A stretch of 64,000 nt of DNA from [Clostridium] citroniae WAL-17108 (GTDB lineage: Bacteria > Bacillota > Clostridia > Lachnospirales > Lachnospiraceae): NCBI RefSeq assembly GCF_000233455.1, contig NZ_JH376420.1:1181489-1245488 (forward strand). The letters are read 5' to 3'. Shown here piece by piece: positions 38,277 to 46,278 of this stretch. The notes below the pieces were generated by a model. It searched no databases. It was given only the letters and a program-made list of their open reading frames with translations, and was not told the DNA's origin. The position numbers and the translations under genes are program-made. The stretch's first letter is position 1. The number at the start of each line of letters is the position of its first letter.

Positions 38277-39308
38277 TTACTTGAATTCCCCCTCTATGAA
38301 CGGACCGTATTCATAGAAGAATTTATTGAATCTCCATGCTCCGTTTTCCCTGCGGGCCTGAATGCGCCAGCGTGATCCCACAATGTCCAGTTTTTCTGTT
38401 TCCTTTGAAATAGTATAGGGAGGATTGATCATGGTATTATCCATATGATACATGACAATGTCAGCTGTATCCCCATGGACATCAATGGATTTTACTCTCC
38501 CCATATGCAGGCAGCGCCTGGAACCGGATTTGTTGATCTTTAGTACATTTGTGATCCCCCGTTTATCATGAATGCCAAGAGGCGGAAGATAAGCGACAAC
38601 ATCATCAGTCCATACATCCTGAAAGAAACCAAAGCTGTCCGTGTCAATGGCAAAGCAATACTTAAAGAAAAGCTCCTCGATCTGTTCTTCATCCGTACCC
38701 ACGTTATCCCTGTTCCGGATCACATTCCACGGGGCATCGTACTCTGCACAGATCGCATTTAATCTTGTCCCAAAATAAAATCCGTTCTTATCAATGATCG
38801 GAGCCCAGTTTTCCACAAAGGACAGATCCCCCGTCCCCTTTACCGTGATAAAGGATCCGCTCTCATCCCTTGTAAGAATGTTTGCGTCATCTGTGAGAAG
38901 ATCAAAGCGGATGCTCTGCATCTGCCAGCCCTTCTCCGTCTTGATCCAGCTGTTGGCAAACAAGCCGTTAAAACAATAGTGTGCATACTCAGCACCGGAG
39001 CTGTCGGACATCAAGGCGGCCATACCCGCTGACTGCTGCGCCCTGTTCCCCTCAATGAGGCAAACGTAGTTGTTGATCAAAAATCTGGAGTAGGTTGTCT
39101 TTCTCGTCCTAACCTTCAGATTATTTTTCAGAAGATCCCGGCTGCAGGACTCACCAAACATACTGAAATTAGCATATGTATCAACCGCAACCACATCATC
39201 CATTCCATCCACATTGTTGGTTTCCCATGCCTTGATAAATTTTGAAAATGCCTCCTTGATCTCTGTATAATCGCTTTTTTTCTCCACTGCCTTCTTTACC
39301 TCGCTCAT
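38277..39308 (-). CDS. Two-domain SnoaL/NTF2-like protein (BaiE-like fold)
   Basis: A 343-residue protein; ATG at 39308 follows GAGGAGG. Two successive NTF2-like cone domains can be seen, roughly residues 10-165 (IKEAFSKFIKAWETNNVDGM; AHYCFNGLFANSWIKTEKGW) and 195-343 (IEELFFKYCFAIDTDSFGFF; GRVKSIDVHGDTADIVMYHM; ENGAWRFNKFFYEYGPFIEG). SnoaL-like folds include BaiE bile acid dehydratase, ketosteroid isomerase and hydratases/cyclases; BaiE is a single domain of about 166 residues, so this looks like a duplicated version. His and Asp/Tyr residues suited to acid-base chemistry are present. First gene of the cluster, directly behind a strong promoter. Confidence 0.7.
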   Translation of the reverse strand: MSEVKKAVEKKSDYTEIKEAFSKFIKAWETNNVDGMDDVVAVDTYANFSMFGESCSRDLLKNNLKVRTRKTTYSRFLINNYVCLIEGNRAQQSAGMAALMSDSSGAEYAHYCFNGLFANSWIKTEKGWQMQSIRFDLLTDDANILTRDESGSFITVKGTGDLSFVENWAPIIDKNGFYFGTRLNAICAEYDAPWNVIRNRDNVGTDEEQIEELFFKYCFAIDTDSFGFFQDVWTDDVVAYLPPLGIHDKRGITNVLKINKSGSRRCLHMGRVKSIDVHGDTADIVMYHMDNTMINPPYTISKETEKLDIVGSRWRIQARRENGAWRFNKFFYEYGPFIEGEFK

Positions 39309-39339
39309 TATATCCTCCTCTTTTTCATTGAACCTTTGT

Positions 39340-39350
39340 GGGACATGTGT
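39340..39350. promoter_or_regulatory. TetR operator candidate, site 2
   Basis: GGGACATGTGT, extended to a near-perfect 14-bp dyad GGGACATGTGTCTC (39340-39353), lies between the start point of the promoter at 39366-39394 and the SnoaL-like start codon. A repressor bound here would block transcription just after initiation. Confidence 0.65.
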
Positions 39351-39365
39351 CTCATTTGTATTTTT

Positions 39366-39394
39366 ATCATACATCCTGTTTTATCTGCTGTCAA
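39366..39394 (-). promoter_or_regulatory. Promoter of the SnoaL-SDR-TetR operon
   Basis: On the minus strand a perfect TTGACA (39389-39394) and TATGAT (39366-39371) are 17 bp apart. The predicted start lies about 10 bp upstream of the GGGACATGTGT dyad. Confidence 0.75.
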
Positions 39395-39496
39395 TTATAA
39401 CTATTACACAATTATTTTTGTATATATTTCATATATAACTTTATGTATATCAGCATTTTTACGTTTTATTTTGATTCTATTTTTTACATAAATAAA

Positions 39497-39507
39497 ACAC
39501 GTGTCCC
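39497..39507. promoter_or_regulatory. TetR operator candidate, site 3
   Basis: ACACGTGTCCC (minus strand GGGACACGTGT) is about 100 bp upstream of the SnoaL operon promoter. With site 2 it brackets the promoter at a distance that could allow looping. The surrounding 39395-39720 interval is AT-rich and shows no convincing gene. Confidence 0.5.
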
Positions 39508-39721
39508 TTTTTATGCTATGTGTTTTGTTTCACCCGTGTTCATTGGGATCATATAGGCGGGCACAGTATTTTAAACAAATCTTAGTTCAGAGACAGAAGC
39601 AGGCTGGTTGTCGGGTAATTTCCAAAGGATTTTATGATCGAGGAAAATTAAAGAAGGGAAACAGCATGTTTAACTTTGAAGATTTTCAGATCCATATTCA
39701 TGCACAGCACACAAAACGATC

Positions 39722-39753
39722 TTCCGGGCTTTCTCTTACGCTAAAGCCCGGAA
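39722..39753. terminator. Strong hairpin downstream of the AKR pseudogene
   Basis: An 11-bp perfect stem TTCCGGGCTTT (39722-39732) and AAAGCCCGGAA (39743-39753) with a 10-nt loop. A clear T-run is lacking on either strand (GTTTTG follows on the minus strand), so termination is plausible but not certain. Confidence 0.5.
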
Positions 39754-39772
39754 CACCGCATGATTCAAGCTT

Positions 39773-40619
39773 TTATACAATCTTCTGATCACAGGATATC
39801 AGTCTTTTAACCGCCTCGTCAATGATCCCCATCTCATCCGCAGTGAGCTCCCAATCAAAGGTAGAGCAGTTCTCCCATGCCTGCTGCGGGTCCCTGACTC
39901 CGCAGATTGCCGTGGACACATAGCTCTTTTGGGTGCTCCAGTTAATGGCGATCTGCGCCAGCGGTTTCTGCCGGGCCAGGGCAATCTGGTCCAGAACCGT
40001 TAAGAGTTCCATGATCCTGGAAAACTTTGGATCCCTGAAATAGTCGTAAAATGTATATCTAAAGTCATTTTCCTCCCAGTCAGGCAGCTCACGGACAGCT
40101 CCTGTAAGAATCCCGGCTCCCAGGGAACCATAGGTCATGGTGCCGATCCCCTGTTCCTCACACCACATGAGCAGATTCTTCTGGCTCTCCTCCACCATGC
40201 TGTACGGGGGCTGGAGAAAATCGATCCAGACCACCTTTGGGGCCGCTTCTATATAGATATCTATATGATCTGTCTTGAGACGCCTTAAGGAATCATCACA
40301 CTCCCTGATGGCATTTTCATAGGAGCCGTTGTTGATGATCGCCCCGTTCTCATCATTGCTGATGCTGAATTTTGTTGCAAGAAACACCTTGTCACGGTAG
40401 CCGTCCTCCAGGGCTTTTCCCACCACCTCCTCGGAGTGTCCGTTGCCGTAAACAGGGGCCGTATCCACCAGATTCACACCTTCATCGATCATAGCCCGTA
40501 TGGCTTTGATGGAATCCTTCTTATTCACATCCCCCCCACTTTTGCCCTCCGATCGCCCAGGTTCCCACTGCCAGTGCCGACAGATCGATCCCCGCATTTT
40601 TTATATGTTTATATCTCAT
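39773..40619 (-). pseudogene. Aldo/keto reductase, frameshifted and internally deleted
   Basis: The true N-terminus starts at ATG 40619 (MRYKHIKNAGIDLSALAVGT) and runs to WAIGGQKWGG, then a stop, because of seven G (minus strand; C7 at 40531-40537); with one G fewer it continues in frame as GDVNKKDSIKAIRAMIDEGV. Catalytic-type DTAPVYGNGHSEEVVG and KVFLATKF follow. After RRLKTDHIDIY the chain jumps to a segment ending IDFLQPPYSMVEES, losing about 40 residues normally present, at an ATATAGATATCTATAT palindrome near 40250-40265. C-terminal part complete. Likely non-functional. Confidence 0.7.
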
Positions 40620-40644
40620 AGTCCTTTCTCTCCTTTCCCCTGTC

Positions 40645-40743
40645 TCATTCCTGCAGTGTCTCTCCAATATCCCTGATCGCCTGGTGGAATTCCTTTGACT
40701 CCGTTACGATACAGATGGGCTTTCTGAAATCAACCGCATACAT
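40645..40743 (-). CDS. Short ORF or 3' gene remnant, 32 residues
   Basis: Reads MYAVDFRKPICIVTESKEFH and ends DIGETLQE. It overlaps the end of the small membrane protein gene at 40730 by 14 bp. The charged amphipathic pattern looks protein-like, but I recognise no family. It may be the tail of a lost gene. Confidence 0.25.
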   Translation of the reverse strand: MYAVDFRKPICIVTESKEFHQAIRDIGETLQE

Positions 40744-40930
40744 TTTTACGCCATACGCCAACGGTAATGAGCAGAACAACGAGTCCAATTACTCCGGATA
40801 TCACACCCTTACTAGCCATTCCCCATTCAGGGAGCAGGCACATACACATTCCCAGTGCAAAAAACACTGCGCCAATGGTTCCGAGAATCAATGCAACAAA
40901 ATCACTTTTTTCATCCTTCTTTCCCTCCAA
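40730..40930 (-). CDS. Small two-helix membrane protein, 66 residues
   Basis: MEGKKDEKSDFVALILGTIG starts a short cytoplasmic segment, then two hydrophobic helices with LGMCMCLLPEWGMASKGVIS between them. The G-M-C-M-x-L-x-P-E-W pattern is shared in a looser form with the 124-residue protein at 44825 (FGIGMCCTMVWADRLFIPGI), so both probably belong to one family of small Lachnospiraceae membrane proteins of unknown role. The start follows AAAGAAGG. Confidence 0.5.
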   Translation of the reverse strand: MEGKKDEKSDFVALILGTIGAVFFALGMCMCLLPEWGMASKGVISGVIGLVVLLITVGVWRKNVCG

Positions 40931-41008
40931 TTATGTATCTGATTAAGAGTTACTCCTGTAAAAAATACTTCAAATCCGAATTTCAGAGCCTTTTTCCGTA
41001 TGCTCCTC

Positions 41009-41218
41009 TTACCTCTGGGATTTCCTTTCTGTCTGCTCCGCTGCCAGCCGCTTTTTGGCATCTTCCACGGATTCTCCCTCTTTGGTCAAAAACTGGTCCA
41101 CGAACCCGGACTCAATCTTCTTATAACCGCCGACAACTGTTTCTTCAATTTTCTTGTAGCCGCCGACAACCTCCTCTGCAATCTTTTGATTTGCTTTTAC
41201 CAATTTACTCTTTGCCAT
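41009..41218 (-). CDS. Small repetitive amphipathic protein, 69 residues
   Basis: ATG at 41218 follows AGGAG. The sequence contains a duplicated segment, EEVVGGYKKIEETVVGGYKK, then IESGFVDQFLTKEGESVED and a Lys/Glu/Arg-rich helix. A related FVDQFLVKKE stretch occurs at the C-terminus of the membrane protein at 47826. Likely a helical cytoplasmic or membrane-associated protein; function unknown. Confidence 0.6.
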   Translation of the reverse strand: MAKSKLVKANQKIAEEVVGGYKKIEETVVGGYKKIESGFVDQFLTKEGESVEDAKKRLAAEQTERKSQR

Positions 41219-41257
41219 ACGTTTTCTCCTTCTTTCCTAATGCGATATAAAAATGCT

Positions 41258-41539
41258 TTATTTGATGTTTATATTGTACCTTTGGTTTGTTTGTGTTTTA
41301 CTTGAATTATGTTTGAAAAATATTAAAAAATATACTGACAGCGCGCCGCATACGTCAGAACTGATAAAGAAAAAGAAAATCGACCGCTTTCCGATACAAT
41401 GTATCAAGAAACAGATCAGGACGCAGATGGCTCCGTAGATAGGCACCCAAGGCCCGTGCACCCCCCTCGGAATCCAAGTATTACCTGTATCACAGACCGC
41501 CGTGGTGTGTACCGTCCAGTACACCGCCACCTGCCGCAT
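41258..41539 (-). pseudogene. Fragment of a PF06541-like putative membrane (CmpB) protein
   Basis: TGNTWIPRGVHGPWVPIYGA resembles the conserved 'N-R-G-x-x-x-G-P-W-x-P-I-Y-G' segment of the putative type IV ABC-transporter family, followed by a hydrophobic stretch. The ribosome-bound start (AAGGAG then ATG at 41569) opens a different frame, MEKKKQFLINAAGGGVLDGT, and the part expected after the motif is only partly present. Probably a frameshifted remnant. Confidence 0.4.
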
Positions 41540-41615
41540 TGATAAGAAACTGTTTCTTTTTCTCCATGTAAACTCCTTCTAAGTACAAACTGCCGTTTAT
41601 ATATTGCAGAATCCC

Positions 41616-42140
41616 CTACACAACGTGATATCTGACCTGAGCCAGATACGGACTTTTCTCCAGTTCCAACCGGAAATGATTGGGCAGATACAGGGCAGCC
41701 GGTTTTTTGAGCGCGATTTCATCCGAACTCTTCAACAAATCAGCCACAAACTGGGAACAAAAGTAATGGTTTTTCCAACATAAAGGAATATGCAGAAGGC
41801 AGAAGAACAGTCCCAGCCGTGTATATTCCAGGCTTTCGGTATGCTCTTTAAAAAACTGCAGCCGCTTCTGAATCCGTTCATAGGCCGCCAGGGAAACCGT
41901 AAGCTCATAGCACATACTTTTTGAAACGCCCCGCCGTCTGTGCTTTTCAATCGTCTCCACACAAAATCCCTTGTAATTGAAGCTATAATAACAGTTGTCA
42001 TCTTCCTCCTCTAAGGATATGGAAGCATGAGTATAGCCTCTGCCTCCAACATAATATAGAAACGAAGAAATACAATCAGAATATTTTGTCAATAAAACCC
42101 GAATTGTTTTGGTCTGAGTATCCGCCTGCTGCTTCACCAT
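41616..42140 (-). CDS. NlpC/P60-like (YiiX/YebB-type) cysteine hydrolase candidate
   Basis: A 174-residue protein; AAAGGAGG precedes ATG at 42140. GGRGYTHASISL gives a candidate catalytic His and YFCSQFVADLL a candidate catalytic Cys, with the permuted order His-before-Cys seen in YiiX-like papain-fold amidases that act on cell-wall or lipid amides. The middle is rich in aromatic and charged residues; no signal peptide. Upstream of it lies a 152-bp mobile repeat. Confidence 0.6.
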   Translation of the reverse strand: MVKQQADTQTKTIRVLLTKYSDCISSFLYYVGGRGYTHASISLEEEDDNCYYSFNYKGFCVETIEKHRRRGVSKSMCYELTVSLAAYERIQKRLQFFKEHTESLEYTRLGLFFCLLHIPLCWKNHYFCSQFVADLLKSSDEIALKKPAALYLPNHFRLELEKSPYLAQVRYHVV

Positions 42141-42220
42141 ACAAAACCTCCTTTGAAACCTGATAAGGAAAGTTTAGCATACCAGTATTAGGGATTTGTC
42201 TGGTTTTTGTTTGAAAAAAA

Positions 42221-42371
42221 TTAACTGTTCAGGACGGCCCATCTTCTTGACCGGAAAAGCAGGTCAAGAAGCATCGGATGTCCATCCGATGGGAAAATGG
42301 ATGCAAAAACGGTCTTATAAGCAAGCTTAACGCCCACTTTTGCACCCATTTTCCCGCCGTCCTGAACTGTT
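42221..42371 (+). mobile_element. 152-bp cloverleaf MITE-like element, copy 1
   Basis: Terminal inverted repeat AACTGTTCAGGACGGC / GCCGTCCTGAACTGTT encloses three inner hairpins: CTTCTTGACC/GGTCAAGAAG, CATCGGATG-TC-CATCCGATG, and a long arm GGAAAATGGxTGCAAAA/TTTTGCACCCATTTTCC. It differs by about five bases from copies at 51941 and 57389. Direct repeats TGAAAAAAA (42212-42220) and TGAAAAAAG (from 42372) flank it, 8 of 9 identical, as a decayed target duplication. No coding capacity. Intergenic. Confidence 0.8.
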
Positions 42372-42385
42372 TGAAAAAAGTTAAT

Positions 42386-42415
42386 AAAAAAAGAGCCTTG
42401 AATCTACCAAAGCTC
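42386..42415 (-). terminator. Rho-independent terminator
   Basis: On the minus strand GAGCTTTG and CAAGGCTC form an 8-bp stem (one G-U pair) around GTAGATT, followed by seven T (42386-42392). It ends the transcript of the membrane protein finishing at 42417. Confidence 0.75.
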
Positions 42416-42416
42416 C

Positions 42417-43388
42417 TCATTCAACTTCCAGCTGCAGCCTCTTTGTCTGCCTGCCTGCAGAAACTATCATATAAATTCCAACAAAGGATACGATAGCGCA
42501 GACCGCCGTACCTGAAATTCCGTTCATCATCTTAGGCTCCAGCTCTCCCTCGCCAAAAGACACCAGCATCGCTGTCTGTAAGGATAACATGGACACCAGC
42601 GCGTCCACATAGCCGATATTACGGACAGCCACCAGAAGCGGCGATTTTAATCGTTTGGCCTTTACCATATGAATGACCGACATGATGATTTTATAAAAGG
42701 TGTAAGCCCCAACTGCCAGGACCAGGGTTCCCGGATAGCTTTTTCCGCCCTCGTTATGCACCAGCAGAACCACTGCTCCGTCTAACACAACCGAATTCAT
42801 GAGCAATAACATTCCAATATTCCGGTATATTCTAATCTCCCGCAATTTTAAGGTTCTGTCAATCTGTCGGTCAGATACCTTCCAACCGTACCGCACCAGA
42901 CCAAACCGCATCACGCTCAAAACCAGATAATAAGCGGCGAGGGTTCCAAGCCATGCCGACTGCCGGAACCAGCCATAGATGCCATTGCTCACCGCATAAA
43001 AAATATTAACCAGAAAAGAAAAAGATGTAAACAGAACGGTACGGTACTGATAATCCTGATGAATCCGATCCGCCAGAGCATACCTTGCTCTCAAATCCCT
43101 GACCGTCTTTTTTATTCCAACCGTCAGATCATAACACAGATAATAGCTGGAAAATAATAACCCACAGGCGGCCGCCACATAGACCGCTATATCCACTGCA
43201 TCTCCCAGGCGGCTCTCCATTGTCTCCATAAGCGAAACGATACTACAAAGCACCGTAACGCAGTACAGCAGCAATCGGAATCCTACCGCAAGTTTCGGCG
43301 GTTTAAACTTTTTCTTACCGTTTTTTGCCAAATTTGATTTCAAATTCCGCCCCCCCCCTACAGATATTTGCGGCTGCACTGTTTTCAT
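42417..43388 (-). CDS. Polytopic membrane protein of unknown family
   Basis: About 323 residues from ATG 43388 (MKTVQPQISVGGG), or 308 from a TTG at 43343 (LKSNLAKNGKKKF) that directly follows a run of nine G. Around six to seven hydrophobic segments (VGFRLLLYCVTVLCSIVSLM; GMLLLMNSVVLDGAVVLLVH) with a cytoplasmic N-terminus rich in Lys. It lies just after the MATE gene, close enough for cotranscription. No family recognised. The G9 tract, either coding for GGG or serving as a translation initiation region, could vary in length. Confidence 0.6.
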   Translation of the reverse strand: MKTVQPQISVGGGRNLKSNLAKNGKKKFKPPKLAVGFRLLLYCVTVLCSIVSLMETMESRLGDAVDIAVYVAAACGLLFSSYYLCYDLTVGIKKTVRDLRARYALADRIHQDYQYRTVLFTSFSFLVNIFYAVSNGIYGWFRQSAWLGTLAAYYLVLSVMRFGLVRYGWKVSDRQIDRTLKLREIRIYRNIGMLLLMNSVVLDGAVVLLVHNEGGKSYPGTLVLAVGAYTFYKIIMSVIHMVKAKRLKSPLLVAVRNIGYVDALVSMLSLQTAMLVSFGEGELEPKMMNGISGTAVCAIVSFVGIYMIVSAGRQTKRLQLEVE

Positions 43389-43401
43389 CGCACCGTTACT
43401 T

Positions 43402-44784
43402 TTACACAGCCGCTTCCGCCTTTTGTCCCCGCCTGTAAAGCATCGCGATAAACAACACACCAAGTACATCCGTAATTGCCTGGGCTCCATAGATTGCCAG
43501 AACACTGTAAACCGGTTTTACCACTGCTGGAAGGATTAAAAGGAACGGCACATACAGACATTTAGTGAATGCCGATACAATAAGAGACTGTTTTTTCATT
43601 CCCCTGGCAATAAAAGACTGGATCAGTGTAGACTGCACTCCGGCAAATATCATGCCTAAGACATAGACCCGGATCAGATTCTTAGAAACCTCAATGACAT
43701 CTTTGCTCCCGGTAAACATCTGGGAAAAGGTTCCCGGCGCCACCATCATAAACAGCCACAAAACCGCGGCATAAGCGGTCGTAATAACGATAGAGCACAC
43801 AACCGCCTGATGGACCCGCTCTTTCTTTCCCGCCCCGTAATTATAGCTGATAACCGGCTGCAGGCCCTGGCAGAACCCGTTGATTGGCTGCCGGATAAAG
43901 GATGAAGTCGCCGTGACAATCGTTCCCACGGAAATGGCAAGGGTCGCGCCGTCCACCGCATATCCGGCCAGCGCTGCTGCACCATATTTTTTGAGGGAGA
44001 AATTCAGTAGAATATTGACGATACTTTCCGCCCCCGTTGTGATAAAGTTGGAAATACCCAGCGTCACAATACTTCCAAGCGTCTTTCTATCCGGAATAAG
44101 ATTGGATTTTCTGATCCGGATCAGTGAATGGGAAGAGGACAGATACCCAATCACCCAGACTGCCGATACCACCTGTCCGATCACCGTTGCCCAGGCAGCA
44201 CCCGCCACTCCCATATTAAGGCCGAGTATAAAAACAGCGTCCAGCACAATATTGATTACCGCGCCTATGATGACGGAAATCATGCCGACCATCGTTTTCC
44301 CCTGGGTATTGATAAAAATATTCATGCCGGTTATCAGCATGGAACACGGAATTCCAAGACAGATAATGCGCACATAAGGAAGCGCATAGGGAAGATTCGT
44401 TCCGGTAGCGCCAAATAAAGGCAGGATCTGTTCCCCAAAGAAAAACAGGCAAAGGCTAAACAACACCCCGGAGACCAGCAGGGGAAGAAAACAGCAGCCA
44501 AGATACCGCTCCGCCTTTTTTCTGTCCCCCGCACCGAGGGCAATGGCCGCCTGGGGAGCTCCGCCCCCTCCAAACAACAGGCTTACTGCCATAAATATAA
44601 TATTGATGGGAAGATAGATTCCGACTCCTCCCAGAGCCACCGCCCCGATCTCCGGGATTCTTCCCACGAAAATCCGGTCAACAATATTATAAAGCATACT
44701 GACAAGCTGTGCGACTACCATGGGAACTGCGGTCCGCACCACCAGTTTTCTGATGTTACCCTGTGATAAATCCATTCCTTTCAT
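43402..44784 (-). CDS. MATE-family multidrug/sodium antiporter
   Basis: A 460-residue, 12-helix protein; GAGGGGGC precedes ATG at 44784. N-terminal MSLSQGN-like MDLSQGNIRKLVVRTAVPMV and MLYNIVDRIFVGRIPEIGAV, and a second-half FIRQPINGFCQGLQPVISYNYGA, are typical NorM/DinF-like MATE signatures. It exports cationic compounds or metabolites using H+ or Na+. Upstream is a small membrane protein and a two-component system that may control it. Confidence 0.92.
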   Translation of the reverse strand: MKGMDLSQGNIRKLVVRTAVPMVVAQLVSMLYNIVDRIFVGRIPEIGAVALGGVGIYLPINIIFMAVSLLFGGGGAPQAAIALGAGDRKKAERYLGCCFLPLLVSGVLFSLCLFFFGEQILPLFGATGTNLPYALPYVRIICLGIPCSMLITGMNIFINTQGKTMVGMISVIIGAVINIVLDAVFILGLNMGVAGAAWATVIGQVVSAVWVIGYLSSSHSLIRIRKSNLIPDRKTLGSIVTLGISNFITTGAESIVNILLNFSLKKYGAAALAGYAVDGATLAISVGTIVTATSSFIRQPINGFCQGLQPVISYNYGAGKKERVHQAVVCSIVITTAYAAVLWLFMMVAPGTFSQMFTGSKDVIEVSKNLIRVYVLGMIFAGVQSTLIQSFIARGMKKQSLIVSAFTKCLYVPFLLILPAVVKPVYSVLAIYGAQAITDVLGVLFIAMLYRRGQKAEAAV

Positions 44785-44824
44785 GTTTGCGCCCCCTCAA
44801 TTCTCACCGTCTTACAAGCGTATG

Positions 44825-45199
44825 TCACTTCATCAGCTCATTGGTAAGTTCCATCACCTTGGGTGCTAATTTTTCCCGCTCTTTCTTTGTAATGTTCACA
44901 TACAGGGGATAGGTTATGCCAATTCCCGCAAGCCCTAATACTCCGATTACGATGCCTGGAATGAACAAACGATCCGCCCATACCATGGTGCAGCACATAC
45001 CGATTCCAAAAACAAGTGCGCTGATAATTCCTACAATCAAGGAAACCACCGTCCCCTTTTTTGTGGCGCTCTCATCCAGTTTCCGCAGCTGCTCCATCTT
45101 ATTTTCTTCAGGCGGAAGATATTTCTGACGGATATTTTTAATTTCCTCCTGCTCTCCCGCAGAATAGGTATAGGTAAATTTCTTATCTTTTTCTTCCAT
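44825..45199 (-). CDS. Small two-helix membrane protein, 124 residues
   Basis: The start at 45199 (MEEKDKKFTYTYSAGEQEEI) follows AGGAGG at 10 bp, just after the histidine kinase stop codon. A charged N-terminal cytoplasmic helix (to residue 55) precedes two hydrophobic segments (GTVVSLIVGIISALVFGIGM; IPGIVIGVLGLAGIGITYPL) and a charged tail. Related in pattern to the protein at 40730. Possibly an accessory of the adjacent sensor or exporter; function unknown. Confidence 0.6.
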   Translation of the reverse strand: MEEKDKKFTYTYSAGEQEEIKNIRQKYLPPEENKMEQLRKLDESATKKGTVVSLIVGIISALVFGIGMCCTMVWADRLFIPGIVIGVLGLAGIGITYPLYVNITKKEREKLAPKVMELTNELMK

Positions 45200-45204
45200 A
45201 ATGA

Positions 45205-46278
45205 TCAAACCTCCTGAACTTTTTTAAGCCGCACCGTAAAGGTACTTCCCTTTTCTAATTCGCTCTCTACGGCAATATCGCCTCCGACAATATCCACCAC
45301 CCGTTTTACAAGCGCAAGCCCCAGGCCATTTCCCTGTGTGGCATGGGAACTGTCTCCCTGATAAAATTTTTCAAAGATATGTTTTCCCACATCATTTCCG
45401 ATTCCACAACCAGTGTCCGAGATCCGGATAACCGCCGCTTCGCCCTCTGTCTTTAAACAGACCGTAATCTGTCCGCCGGGCGGTGTGAATTTTATGGCAT
45501 TGGAAAGGAGATTATTCCAGACCAGGCTTAACAGCTCGGCGTCCGATTTTACCCTTACCCGTTCCTCTAAATCCACTTCCACCTCCAGATTTTTCCGTTC
45601 CAGCGCTTCATCCAGATTCAGGATACAATCCGACAGCTGGGTGTCCAAATCAAATTCCTCTGCAACCGGAAATATCTGCTGGTTCTCCAGCTTATTTAAC
45701 TTTAAAATATTCGTGATAAGTCCGGTTAGTCTGCGGCAGGCATCGACAATCGCGCTCGCGTATTCTTTCTTTTGTTCCTCAGAAAGAGCTTCCGTCTGTA
45801 ATAGAGAGGCATAGTTCTGAATGATTGACAGCGGCGTCTTCAGCTCATGGGAAACATTAGAGATAAAATCCGTCCGCAGTGTTTCCACACTGGATAACTC
45901 CTCCGCAATCCTGTTGAAATTCTCAATCAGCACATCCAGCTGATTTTCGCTGTCATACCCGTGGGGAAGAGGGATTCTCACGGAAAAGTCCCCCTCGATC
46001 AACGTCTGTGAAGCGTCCAGAATCCGTTTCATAGGATACTCCACCGTTATCTTATGGTAAATACCGTCCAGGACCGTGATAATCAGGCTGATCAACAGGA
46101 CATTCATTGCGGTCAGTTTACCGCTTTTTTCTACACTGCCGTAATCCACTTCCAGGTGGCTCAAAAAAAGCATCAGGCAGCATGTAATGGCAAACGCAAT
46201 CAAGATAAAATAAAAGATATAAGACCTGATAGAAAACAGACTTCTTTTATATCTCAGTTTCTCACGCTTCTCATTCAT
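45205..46278 (-). CDS. Sensor histidine kinase
   Basis: A 357-residue class I kinase: two hydrophobic segments flank a very short outer loop (HLEVDYGSVEKSGKL), then HAMP, the H-box ISNVSHELKTPLSIIQNYAS, N-box LVWNNLLSNAIKFTPPGG, and G-boxes ISDTGCGIGNDVG and GNGLGLALVKRVVDIVGG. The tiny sensor loop is typical of kinases that detect cell-wall stress within the membrane, often with an ABC or MATE exporter. It overlaps the response regulator gene by 4 bp. Confidence 0.92.
   Translation of the reverse strand: MNEKREKLRYKRSLFSIRSYIFYFILIAFAITCCLMLFLSHLEVDYGSVEKSGKLTAMNVLLISLIITVLDGIYHKITVEYPMKRILDASQTLIEGDFSVRIPLPHGYDSENQLDVLIENFNRIAEELSSVETLRTDFISNVSHELKTPLSIIQNYASLLQTEALSEEQKKEYASAIVDACRRLTGLITNILKLNKLENQQIFPVAEEFDLDTQLSDCILNLDEALERKNLEVEVDLEERVRVKSDAELLSLVWNNLLSNAIKFTPPGGQITVCLKTEGEAAVIRISDTGCGIGNDVGKHIFEKFYQGDSSHATQGNGLGLALVKRVVDIVGGDIAVESELEKGSTFTVRLKKVQEV

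Noticed and set aside
39663..39788. Small plus-strand ORF starting MFNFEDFQIHIHAQ
   Set aside because: It reads through the strong hairpin at 39722-39753 and overlaps the AKR pseudogene end; no family likeness.
42221..42371. The cloverleaf element considered as a tRNA-like gene or riboswitch
   Set aside because: It lacks an anticodon arm, T-loop and CCA-type acceptor; the flanking 9-bp duplications and insertion inside a gene indicate a mobile element instead.
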